Shown here one piece after another: positions 9,614-17,331 of a DNA stretch of 64,000 nucleotides (position 1 is the stretch's first letter; every line of letters starts with the position of its first letter). Location: positions 1-64,000 of the forward strand of contig NZ_BDJF01000006.1 of the NCBI RefSeq assembly GCF_001895205.1, in the 5' to 3' direction. Origin of the DNA: Vibrio injensis (lineage in GTDB: Bacteria; Pseudomonadota; Gammaproteobacteria; Enterobacterales; Vibrionaceae). A program made the translations under genes and the position numbers. The notes under the pieces were generated by a model. The model had not been told where the DNA came from and ran no database searches. It saw only the letters and a list, made by a program, of their open reading frames with translations.

Positions 9614-10828
9614 ATGCAAAATATCGGGATGTCGTCAAAACTCGATAATGTCTGCTACGACATTCGAGGACCTGTACTCAAACATGCTAAACGCATGGAA
9701 GAAGAAGGACATAAAATACTAAAGCTCAATATCGGCAACCCGGCCCCGTTTGGCTTCGATGCCCCAGATGAAATTTTAGTTGATGTGATCCGCAATCTAC
9801 CCACCTCCCAAGGTTATTGCGATTCAAAAGGGATCTACTCTGCCCGTAAAGCGGTGGTTCAGTATTACCAAAAACGCGGTATTCGCAGCCTAGATGTCGA
9901 AGACGTCTACATTGGTAATGGCGCGTCTGAACTGATCGTTATGTCAATGCAAGCGTTACTCAACAACGGCGATGAAATGCTGGTGCCAGCTCCTGACTAT
10001 CCATTATGGACCGCTGCGGTGGCTCTCTCTGGCGGTACTGCGGTGCACTATCTGTGTGATGAACAGGCGGATTGGTATCCGGATCTGGATGATATTAAAA
10101 AGAAAATCACCCCTAAAACTCGTGGTATTGTTCTCATCAACCCTAACAATCCGACTGGCGCGGTGTACAGCCGAGATTTCTTGCTGGAAGTGATTGAGAT
10201 TGCTCGCCAACATAAATTGATGATTTTTGCTGATGAGATTTACGATAAAGTTCTCTACGATGGTGCGGTACACACTTCAGTCGCAACACTAACCGAAGAT
10301 GTATTAGTGGTAACATTCAACGGCTTATCAAAAGCTTATCGTGTATGTGGCTTTCGTGGCGGCTGGATGTTCTTAACCGGTCCTAAACATCAAGCCGAAG
10401 GCTATATCGCCGGCCTTGATATGCTTGCCTCCATGCGTTTGTGCGCTAACGTACCAATGCAGCATGCGATTCAAACCGCCCTTGGTGGTTATCAAAGTAT
10501 TAATGAGCTGATCTTACCCGGTGGCCGTTTGTTAGAACAGCGCGATCGCGCTTGGGAACTGATAAACCAAATCCCTGGTGTCTCGTGTGTGAAACCCAAA
10601 GGGGCGATGTACTTATTCCCGAAAATTGATACCAAAAAATACAGTATCAAAGACGATCAAAAAATGATTTTAGACTTCTTGATCCAAGAGAAGGTACTAC
10701 TGGTGCAAGGCACTGGCTTTAACTGGCCAAAGCCGGATCATTTCCGCATCGTTACCTTACCTCACGTTGAGGATTTGGAAGTCGCCATCGGCCGCTTCGA
10801 ACGTTTTTTAAGTACTTATAGTCAATAA
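9614..10828 (+). CDS. alaA: alanine transaminase AlaA
   Basis: AlaA (E. coli YfbQ) interconverts pyruvate plus glutamate with alanine plus 2-oxoglutarate and is the main alanine-making enzyme in E. coli. The 404-residue protein is a class I PLP aminotransferase: NIGNPAPFGF near the N-terminus, PDYPLW, the NPNNPTGAVY loop, the FADEIYD PLP-binding aspartate and the NGLSKAYRVCGFRGGW segment with the Schiff-base lysine. It is divergent from menF across 300 bp. In E. coli and V. cholerae alaA lies next to yfbR; here about 6.5 kb of extra genes separate the two. Confidence 0.94.
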   Translation: MQNIGMSSKLDNVCYDIRGPVLKHAKRMEEEGHKILKLNIGNPAPFGFDAPDEILVDVIRNLPTSQGYCDSKGIYSARKAVVQYYQKRGIRSLDVEDVYIGNGASELIVMSMQALLNNGDEMLVPAPDYPLWTAAVALSGGTAVHYLCDEQADWYPDLDDIKKKITPKTRGIVLINPNNPTGAVYSRDFLLEVIEIARQHKLMIFADEIYDKVLYDGAVHTSVATLTEDVLVVTFNGLSKAYRVCGFRGGWMFLTGPKHQAEGYIAGLDMLASMRLCANVPMQHAIQTALGGYQSINELILPGGRLLEQRDRAWELINQIPGVSCVKPKGAMYLFPKIDTKKYSIKDDQKMILDFLIQEKVLLVQGTGFNWPKPDHFRIVTLPHVEDLEVAIGRFERFLSTYSQ

Positions 10829-10843
10829 ATCTTATTTAAATAG

Positions 10844-10867
10844 AAGCCCTCAAGTTATTGAGGGCTT
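10844..10867. terminator. alaA terminator, probably bidirectional
   Basis: A perfect 10-bp stem (AAGCCCTCAA / TTGAGGGCTT) with a GTTA loop follows alaA by 15 bases. It also lies just beyond the 3' end of the opposing PTS operon, with A/T-rich flanks on both sides. It marks the left border of the accessory block. Confidence 0.75.
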
Positions 10868-10891
10868 ATTTGATGCAATATTTATAAAAAG

Positions 10892-11341
10892 TTAATATTT
10901 CTTCAGAATCTTCACAATATCATCTTTGCTTTCTGCAGAAATGATTGCATTTATGTCATCATCATTTTGGAATAATTCAGATAAAGCGACAATGGTTTGA
11001 ATATGACTGTCTGAATCTACTGCTGCTAGAGTTACAGATAAATAAACATCGCCATTATCTTCCGATTCTAGATCTACACCATGTTTAAATATCGTTACTT
11101 GCAAACAAGCTTCATTAACCCCATCTTCTGGTCGAGCATGTGGCATGGCAATTTTAGGTGCTAATACATAATATGCACCAATTTCTTTATGTTTTTCTTT
11201 GATCGCATCTAGATAGTTTTTATTCACTTTACCTTGAGCGATGAGTGTCGAACAGGCGAGTTCTAATGCAGCATCAACAGTTAAGTTTTTTTCGTTTGAA
11301 ATAACAATTCCGTTGTCGCCAATTAAATTAAAAATACTCAT
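10892..11341 (-). CDS. PTS EIIA component, ascorbate/mannitol-fructose type
   Basis: This 149-residue protein is a PTS EIIA of the mannitol/fructose-nitrogen fold used by UlaC. The phosphorylated histidine is His68 in APKIAMPHARPEDG. I start at ATG 11341 because it overlaps the EIIC stop as ATGA; the longer frame adds only five residues that lie inside EIIC. It is the last gene of an EIIB-EIIC-EIIA operon on the minus strand. The substrate is not known: no ulaD-, ulaE-, ulaF- or ulaG-like catabolic gene is nearby, so calling it an L-ascorbate system is a family label only. Confidence 0.85.
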   Translation of the reverse strand: MSIFNLIGDNGIVISNEKNLTVDAALELACSTLIAQGKVNKNYLDAIKEKHKEIGAYYVLAPKIAMPHARPEDGVNEACLQVTIFKHGVDLESEDNGDVYLSVTLAAVDSDSHIQTIVALSELFQNDDDINAIISAESKDDIVKILKKY

Positions 11342-12594
11342 GAGACAATCCATCCAAGAATCAAGCCTACAACACCGAAATCGAAGTCTGCAAACGTTGT
11401 TGCTTCAAGACCCAAACCACCCAGTACAGGTAACAGCATCATCGGCAGGAACGAAATACATAAACCCTGAGTAAAAGAACCAAGGATTGCACCACGCAAA
11501 CCTCCCATTGCATTGCCGTACACGCCTGCTGCACCGCCGACAAAGAAGTGAGGTACTACACCTGCAACAATGATTGTCCAGTCAAGTGCACCCTGTACTG
11601 CCATTGCGACAAGGCCAGCAGCAAATGAGGACAAGAAACCAATTAATACCGCATTAGGTGCTACAGGGAATACCATTGGACAATCGAGAGCAGGACGAGC
11701 ACCCGGCACTAACTTATCAGAAATGCCTTTAAATGCTGGTACGATTTCAGCAATAAGCATCTTGACACCTTGCAGTACAATATAAACACCACCAGCAAAT
11801 ATTAGCGATTGAATAAAAGTAAATACTATCCAGTGTTGACCACCTGAAACGATTTCTACAAATTCACCACCTGCAAAAATAGAAGAAATCATAAAAAATA
11901 GCGACATTGTTACCGCTACTGCAACTGGCGTATCACGTAAAAACATTAAACTTTTAGGAACATTCAAGTCTTCTGTTGACCTTGATTTGTCGCCAAACTT
12001 AGAGCCAATAAAACCAGCGATAATATAAGAGAATGTCGAGAAATGGCCCATAGCAAGCTGATCAGTATTCATGACCTTTTCTGTATACTTCTGTACCAGT
12101 GCAGGCATAATTACCATTAACGACCCAACAATAACTGAGCCGATTGCTACTAACAATGCGCCTTTGATTTCCGCAGTAGATAGGATGACCGCAACCAACA
12201 TTGACATAAACATGGTGTGGTGACCGGTTAGGAAAATAAACTTTAATGGTGTAAAGCGTGCTAACAAAATGTTCACCATGAAAGCAAAGAACATAATCAA
12301 TGCCATTTCATAACCAAAAGCTTCTTGTGCTAGAGCCACAATCGCCTCGTTATTTGGAATAACACCACTTACACCAAACGCTTCAATAAAAACGGTTGAG
12401 AAGTTATTGAGAGCCCCCACAAGAGCACCAGCACCAAAACCTAAAATCAAAAAACCCATTACGGTTTTTATTGTCCCTTTTAGGATGGTCGAAATATCAG
12501 ACTTTTGTGCCACTAAGCCGATAAAGGCAATAAGACCGACCATGATCGCTGGCTCTTTTAACAAGCCAAGCATAAATTCAAAGAAATTTTCCAT
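11338..12594 (-). CDS. PTS EIIC membrane component, UlaA family
   Basis: A 418-residue integral membrane protein with about ten to eleven hydrophobic segments, matching the UlaA/SgaT family of vitamin C-type PTS permeases. Family features seen are the N-terminal LLKEPAIMVGLIAFIGL, the conserved TGHHTMFM segment and the LDCPMVFPVAPNAVLIGF block. It is a separate polypeptide from EIIA and EIIB, as in the ula operon. It lies 13 bp after EIIB and overlaps EIIA by 4 bp. The transported sugar cannot be read from the sequence. Confidence 0.88.
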   Translation of the reverse strand: MENFFEFMLGLLKEPAIMVGLIAFIGLVAQKSDISTILKGTIKTVMGFLILGFGAGALVGALNNFSTVFIEAFGVSGVIPNNEAIVALAQEAFGYEMALIMFFAFMVNILLARFTPLKFIFLTGHHTMFMSMLVAVILSTAEIKGALLVAIGSVIVGSLMVIMPALVQKYTEKVMNTDQLAMGHFSTFSYIIAGFIGSKFGDKSRSTEDLNVPKSLMFLRDTPVAVAVTMSLFFMISSIFAGGEFVEIVSGGQHWIVFTFIQSLIFAGGVYIVLQGVKMLIAEIVPAFKGISDKLVPGARPALDCPMVFPVAPNAVLIGFLSSFAAGLVAMAVQGALDWTIIVAGVVPHFFVGGAAGVYGNAMGGLRGAILGSFTQGLCISFLPMMLLPVLGGLGLEATTFADFDFGVVGLILGWIVS

Positions 12595-12607
12595 AGACCA
12601 TAATTCC

Positions 12608-12877
12608 TTATATGAATTTTTTTAATTGTTCTTCGATTGAATTTTTATCGAAAATATTTGCTAGGCTTACTATATTTTCTTTACCTTGATCTTTTAATTG
12701 ATTAGCAATATCCGTTGCTGCTACCCAAATATCCGCTTTGCTTGATGAGGCAGAAGATAAATCTTCATGGTCGATCTCTGCATCTAGACTCATTTTAGCG
12801 ACGACCTCTTTCACTGCCATTTCCATCATTAATGATGTGCCAAGGCCATTACCACATACAACCATAATTTTTTTCAT
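12608..12877 (-). CDS. PTS EIIB component, UlaB/lactose-cellobiose-like fold
   Basis: This 89-residue protein carries the EIIB phosphocysteine loop right at the N-terminus, with Cys8 in MVVCGNGLGTS. Length and motif fit the soluble EIIB partner of UlaA-type permeases. It is the first gene of the PTS operon, so the promoter should lie in the 255-bp region upstream, where a CRP-like site is present at 12997-13012. It receives phosphate from EIIA and passes it to the sugar brought in by EIIC. Confidence 0.85.
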   Translation of the reverse strand: MKKIMVVCGNGLGTSLMMEMAVKEVVAKMSLDAEIDHEDLSSASSSKADIWVAATDIANQLKDQGKENIVSLANIFDKNSIEEQLKKFI

Positions 12878-12996
12878 AATATTATTTCTCTGTAGAGTTA
12901 ATTAAGAATATTTTTTCATTCCCATTACTGGATGAAAAAATAATAACCAAATGACAAAAAAATAAAATGACAACCATCACAAAGTCAAATTGACCT

Positions 12997-13012
12997 CGTG
13001 ATGTAGATCACC
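12997..13012. promoter_or_regulatory. CRP-like site upstream of the PTS operon
   Basis: CGTGA-TGTAGA-TCACC matches the CRP consensus TGTGA-N6-TCACA in 8 of 10 core bases and has correct 6-bp spacing. It is centred about 127 bp upstream of the EIIB start, in an otherwise very A/T-rich region. This would place the operon under catabolite control, as expected for a PTS sugar system. Inferred from sequence match only. Confidence 0.5.
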
Positions 13013-13132
13013 AAATAAAAAAGTATTTTATCGATAAAACTCGACACGAAATATCAACATAAAAGATGTGATCGAGAGCTAGTGATTTTTTATGAATAGG
13101 GTAAAGCCCCTAAAGAGTACGATAAGATGCCA

Positions 13133-13618
13133 CTATTTACCGTAATCAGAAAGCATCTTTTTGAGTAAGCTATTAACATCTTTAGTTTTTTTACTTCGCT
13201 TAGTTAAAGCAGTTAATGATGTGGGTAGTTTAACGGGTTGCTGTGATGGATCCAGTGATTCACTACTCTCTCGAAGTTTTTGTACCGCAGCCATGATCAT
13301 ACGCACTTGCTCGCCTGCGCTATTTTCGAGAACCACAATATTCTCAGACTCAACTTGTACAACCGTGAGAGTACCGTGTTTTACCGATTCAATTTTTTCA
13401 CCCACCATTGAAGATTGAGGGGGAACTGAACGATCAAAAACTTGACCATTGCGCAACTTAGCCGCTGTAATTGACCGAATATTTCCTGTATTTTCAAAAG
13501 CGACAATGACTGTATGGGTATTGTAGTACTCAACAACAACAACATAGCCATGCTTTTTAGTTTCAAATCTCGCACCAACTTGCATATCATGGGGTGCATC
13601 CATTTTTTTAATTAACAT
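13133..13618 (-). CDS. hypothetical protein with two tandem copies of a small beta-rich module
   Basis: I cannot assign a function to this 161-residue protein. It contains two similar modules: residues 17-50 (VGARFETKKHGYVVVVEYYN then VAFENTG) and 72-105 (VGEKIESVKHGTLTVVQVES then VLENSAG). The pattern G-x-x-F-x-T-x-x-x-G-x-V-x-V-V-E-Y-x-N followed by F-x-x-T-G resembles repeats I know from phage proteins and proteins next to HNH/AP2 endonucleases, where they probably bind nucleic acid. The C-terminal third is lysine/serine rich (TKRSKKTKDVNSLLKK) and looks flexible. There is no signal peptide or membrane segment. It stands alone between the PTS operon and the LysR gene, so context gives little help. 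Confidence 0.65.
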   Translation of the reverse strand: MLIKKMDAPHDMQVGARFETKKHGYVVVVEYYNTHTVIVAFENTGNIRSITAAKLRNGQVFDRSVPPQSSMVGEKIESVKHGTLTVVQVESENIVVLENSAGEQVRMIMAAVQKLRESSESLDPSQQPVKLPTSLTALTKRSKKTKDVNSLLKKMLSDYGK

Positions 13619-13885
13619 CCTAAATTCCTAATACTACCTTTGCCACTTTCGTATCGAGACAAAGAAGTGGCTCGTTCAAAGTATATATGCTCTACAGCTT
13701 GAGAGAAACGATCAGGTTCTATTGCTAGTCATTTAGCCTCGTTAATGAGAATGCAAAAATAAGATAATGCCATAGCGGCTCCTAATCATGATCCGCTTTT
13801 TATGTTCTATGACGTCTTTGCTGGTTGAGAAATTAAGTTTATGGATCCTTGTAGACATCTCAAGCAACGAGACTGGCGTGATATT

Positions 13886-14758
13886 TTAGATGTTCAATGA
13901 AGATCGGAATTTTTTCGCTAAATGCCGGCGGGAAGCATAAAAAGCATACAGCACGAGATCGTCAGGCTGATATTCCATCTCGATGACCTCTAACATGCCA
14001 GCTTGTATCTCTGCTTGGCAAAATGCCCTAGGTAATATCGCAAAACCTAAACCAGAAATAGCCGCTGTTTTTGCAAGATGTCCGCTGTTGACCTTAAACG
14101 AAGACGCTACTTTCTGCGTAATCAACTGACCTTTAGCATTTTTAAATATCCACGGATTGCCATGTAATACGGTAAAGCTATTGATACAGGGAACCTGTTT
14201 CAAATCGGCAAGCTGAAAAGGTCTGGGAAAACGTTGTAGGATTTTTGGTGAGGCCACCACAACACTCGGCCAACGTTGAATTTCCCTAGCTACCCAACTA
14301 GTGTCTTCAAGTTTTCCCCGCTGAAAACTTAGCACAATATCAAAGCCATCCAATAAATCCTCTTTAGGATTGATGCTGGTATCGCAACATAATGAAACTG
14401 ACGGATATTGGTTACAAAAAGAAACCACGGCCTCGGCTAAAGCCGGTGAATCTGGCATTAAAATCTTCAATTCTCCCACAACGGCATGAGAATGCTGAGC
14501 GACCTCTTCAAGAGCCTGATTAAGCTTATCCAGCAATGGCTGCGTACACAAATAAAGATGCTCTCCAGCATCTGTTGAAGCAATTCGGCGTGTGGTTCTG
14601 GTAAATAATCGAGTATCTAATCGCTCCTCCAATAACGCAATATGACGGCTGACGTTGGATGTCGGTAACCCTAGAAATTCTGCTGCCCGTTTAAAGCTGT
14701 TGTGTTCATAAACACAGTGAAAACTGGTTAACCACTGTGGATCAATCTTATCAAGCAT
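13886..14758 (-). CDS. LysR-family transcriptional regulator, divergent from the second accD
   Basis: About 290 residues. The N-terminal winged helix-turn-helix is clear ([27 protein letters not shown]), followed by [21 protein letters not shown] and a co-inducer domain with [12 protein letters not shown] near the end. I start at ATG 14758, the usual distance before the HTH; the open frame reaches 14794 from a TTG. It is transcribed away from the accD-like pseudogene, with about 109 bp between the starts, the standard layout for a LysR regulator and its target. The intergenic region has a short inverted repeat ATTG-N6-CAAT at 14782-14795. The inducer is unknown; regulation of accD2 is inferred from layout alone. 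Confidence 0.85.
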   Translation of the reverse strand: MLDKIDPQWLTSFHCVYEHNSFKRAAEFLGLPTSNVSRHIALLEERLDTRLFTRTTRRIASTDAGEHLYLCTQPLLDKLNQALEEVAQHSHAVVGELKILMPDSPALAEAVVSFCNQYPSVSLCCDTSINPKEDLLDGFDIVLSFQRGKLEDTSWVAREIQRWPSVVVASPKILQRFPRPFQLADLKQVPCINSFTVLHGNPWIFKNAKGQLITQKVASSFKVNSGHLAKTAAISGLGFAILPRAFCQAEIQAGMLEVIEMEYQPDDLVLYAFYASRRHLAKKFRSSLNI

Positions 14759-14867
14759 CGCACTTAGTCCCATAAAATGGGATTGTAAAACCAATAATCA
14801 ACACTTTATTACCAGAAATAGGCTTATACAATACCCTTCATTAAAGTTAACTGGATTACAGTTTCCC

Positions 14868-15742
14868 ATGAGTTGGTTAGAAAGACTGTTAGACAAGAAG
14901 AATAGAATTAGTAATCGCAAGACATCCATTCCCGAGGGAATATGGACGAAATGTCCGGCTTGCGAACAGATCTTATACCGAATTGCACTGGAGGAAAATT
15001 TGGCGGTGTGTCCCAAATGTGATCACCATATGAGAATGACTGCCCGTCAACGTTTGGATCATTTTTTGGATAGTGAAGATCGGATTGAAATTGGCAGCGA
15101 ATATGAACCTAAAGATGTGCTCAATTTTAAAGATCTACAACGCTACAAAACACGCCTTGCTCTCGCTCAGAAAAATAGCGGAGAAAAAGATGCACTGGTG
15201 GCAATGAAAGGGAAACTAATGGGTTTACCTATTGTTGTCTGTGCCTTCGAATTCTCTTTTATGGCTGGCTCAATGGGCTCGGTGGTGGGGGCACGTTTCG
15301 TGCGGGCAGTTGACACAGCGATTGATAACCAGTGTGGATTGGTATGTTTTTCTGCTTGTGGTGGCGCTCGAATGCAAGAGTCACTCACCGCTTTGATGCA
15401 AATGGCCAAAACCAGCGCGGCTCTCAGACAACTGGCCATGGCTAAATTACCCTATATCTCGGTCCTAACCGATCAAACTTATGGTGGTGTCTCTGCAAGC
15501 TTAGCAATGCTGGGTGATATTAATATTGGCGAACCAAAAGCCAGAATCGGATTGCAGGACGCCGAGTGATAGAGCAAACCGTTCGCGAAAAATTACCTGA
15601 AAATTTTCAGCAAAGTGAGTTTCTCTTAGCACATGGCGCGCTAGATATGATTGTCGATAGACGTGATATGCGCCAAAGAATCGGCAGCTTAATTGCAAAG
15701 ATGACCAATGTAACCGTACGCCTACCGCAAAAACGATACTAG
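14868..15742 (+). pseudogene. second, divergent acetyl-CoA carboxylase carboxyltransferase beta subunit gene (accD2), one-base frameshift
   Basis: AccD is the beta subunit of the carboxyltransferase that makes malonyl-CoA. The first 228 codons match AccD throughout, including the zinc ribbon (Cys29, Cys32, Cys48, Cys51), [14 protein letters not shown] and [11 protein letters not shown]. At about 15552 one T appears lost from the conserved IGFAG segment (ATTGCAGG instead of ATTTGCAGG), giving a premature TGA at 15567. The +1 frame then continues correctly ([19 protein letters not shown]...) to TAG at 15740; the repaired protein would be 291 residues. The normal accD of Vibrio lies elsewhere, near folC, so this is an extra copy. 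Tyr205 stands where E. coli has Met203, the andrimid-resistance position. The break could be a sequencing error. Confidence 0.85.
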
Positions 15743-15881
15743 CCATCAGAGTAAAAACAGAACCAGCGTTATTGGTATTCATCATACAGATCGTAAATCA
15801 ACTAAAACCGCTTTTTCAATTCAATAGAAAGTAACCATTGTTTAGATTGTCTTTCAAAAGAATTGTTGATAAGTTGCAAAA

Positions 15882-15935
15882 ATGAAAAACATTTCCAAAC
15901 CTTCATCATTATTTTTCTGGTGGCGCTCTATTTAG
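15882..15935 (+). CDS. trpS2 leader peptide with tandem Trp codons
   Basis: A 17-codon frame (MKNISKPSSLFFWWRSI) ends about 100 bases before trpS2. Residues 13 and 14 are Trp, encoded TGG TGG, two codons before a hairpin that spans the stop codon. Tandem Trp codons are very unlikely by chance at this place and are the hallmark of ribosome-mediated attenuation leaders. Ribosome stalling here when charged tRNA-Trp is scarce would allow read-through into trpS2. An RBS-like AAG is weak, so initiation strength is uncertain. Confidence 0.75.
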   Translation: MKNISKPSSLFFWWRSI

Positions 15936-16022
15936 AGCGGCACGGAATTTTTACATTCTTAAGCTGCTGGAAGGTAGCTAAGACTGTAATTTCTCTTGTA
16001 TCTCCAGTAGCAATCTATTTTT
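15924..16022 (+). promoter_or_regulatory. Trp attenuator upstream of trpS2
   Basis: Two structures follow the Trp codons. The first is a 7-bp inverted repeat CGCTCTA / TAGAGCG (15924-15930 with 15933-15939) over the end of the leader ORF. The second pairs GCTGCTGGA (15963-15971) with TCCAGTAGC (16003-16011), nine pairs including one G-U, followed directly by the T-rich tract TCTATTTTT ending at 16022, just before the trpS2 RBS. This is the form of a leader terminator. The antiterminator pairing has not been worked out. Mechanism is inferred by analogy with trp attenuators. Confidence 0.6.
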
Positions 16023-16038
16023 ACTAGGAGATCTATCA

Positions 16039-17061
16039 ATGAATACAAGTCAATACACTGAAAAATCGGAAGTCATTTTAACTGGCGATAGAGCTACTGG
16101 CCCATTGCACTTGGGGCATTATGTCGGATCTTTAAAACAACGGATCGCTTTACAAGATATTCACGAGCAAACTGTTCTTGTTGCTGATATGCAAGGTCTT
16201 ACAGACAATGCTCACAATCCAAACAAAGTCTCATCTAATATTCTGAATGTTGTCGCGGATTATCTTGCCGTTGGTATCGACCCCTGTAAAACGACAATTT
16301 GCCTTCAATCACAACTCCCTGCTCTTGCTGAATTGACTATGTACTACAGCAATCTTGTGACAATCAGTCGATTAGAGCGAAACCCTACGGTCAAAAGTGA
16401 AATACAAAGCAAAGGTTTTGAACGATCAATTCCTGCAGGTTTTTTAACCTACCCTATATCTCAAGCAGCTGATATTACTGGCTTTAACGCAACATTGGTT
16501 CCAGTTGGGGATGACCAGTTGCCAATGCTTGAACAAACTAATGAGATAGTTAGAAAGATTAATTTATTAGCAGGACGAGTCGTTTTGAACGAGTGTAGGC
16601 CCTTGTTAAGCAATGCATCACGTTTACCTAGCACAGATGGTAAAAATAAGATGTCTAAAACAATGGGAAATACCATTAATCTTGGCGCGACTGAAAAAGA
16701 GATCTCCGCAGCAGTAAAATCTATGTATACCGACCCTAACCACCTAAGAATCCAAGATCCTGGTGCTATTAAAGGCAATATCGTCTTTACGTACCTCGAT
16801 GCGTTTCACCCCGATCAAAACTATATCAACCAGCTAAAAGATCATTATCAACGTGGTGGGCTCGGGGATGGCACAACAAAAAAAGTATTAGAAGAATGTT
16901 TACAAGATATGCTCAGACCAATAAGGGCAAGAAGATCTGAATTTTTAAATGATAAGGCTCAATTAATTGATATATTGGTAAAAGGTAGCCAAGTGTCCAG
17001 AGAAAAGACGGAAAAAGTACTTTTTGTTGTAAAAGATATCTTTGGACTAAATATTTTCTGA
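16039..17061 (+). CDS. trpS2: second tryptophanyl-tRNA synthetase (TrpRS2)
   Basis: This class Ic synthetase charges tRNA-Trp. The HIGH-type motif is GPLHLGH (residues 21-27), the KMSKS motif is KMSKT (204-208), and the Trp-site segments GFLTYPISQAADI and VPVGDDQ are present. Length (340) is normal, but the sequence is clearly not the usual Vibrio TrpS; it resembles the auxiliary TrpRS group found in Streptomyces, clostridia and some marine gamma-proteobacteria. Gln52 aligns with His43 of Geobacillus TrpRS, a residue tied to indolmycin sensitivity. RBS AGGAG at 16026-16030. Preceded by a Trp-Trp attenuation leader and the broken accD2. Function as an indolmycin-resistant backup enzyme is inferred. 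Confidence 0.9.
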   Translation: MNTSQYTEKSEVILTGDRATGPLHLGHYVGSLKQRIALQDIHEQTVLVADMQGLTDNAHNPNKVSSNILNVVADYLAVGIDPCKTTICLQSQLPALAELTMYYSNLVTISRLERNPTVKSEIQSKGFERSIPAGFLTYPISQAADITGFNATLVPVGDDQLPMLEQTNEIVRKINLLAGRVVLNECRPLLSNASRLPSTDGKNKMSKTMGNTINLGATEKEISAAVKSMYTDPNHLRIQDPGAIKGNIVFTYLDAFHPDQNYINQLKDHYQRGGLGDGTTKKVLEECLQDMLRPIRARRSEFLNDKAQLIDILVKGSQVSREKTEKVLFVVKDIFGLNIF

Positions 17062-17144
17062 ATAAATTAACATTTCAGATACGTATCCTGTGATGTAACC
17101 AATTTATCGAGCAAACTTTTACGCCGCGCTAGGCTAACCTTTGG

Positions 17145-17166
17145 TGAGAGCCATCAATGGCTCTCA
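17145..17166 (+). terminator. terminator-like hairpin after trpS2
   Basis: A perfect 10-bp inverted repeat, TGAGAGCCAT / ATGGCTCTCA, separated by CA, lies 84 bases after trpS2. There is no strong T-run, so it may work weakly or be Rho-assisted. It lies near the right border of the accessory block. Confidence 0.5.
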
Positions 17167-17331
17167 TATCCCATCAATATAAAAACACATTACCCTCGGG
17201 AACGAATGTCACTCTGTTCACCACCGCTGCAAGTTTGTCGCGGCAAAGTGCTAACTTCAAGTCATAGAGAGATAACGTTATACTCAGTTGACGAGATCCA
17301 TTAATCCCATTAAGCAAGGATGTCTATTGCT

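Noticed and set aside
14868..15742. Programmed frameshift in accD2
   Set aside because: The site (GGATTGCAGG) has no slippery heptamer and the canonical AccD reading needs one more T, so loss of a base or a sequence error is simpler.
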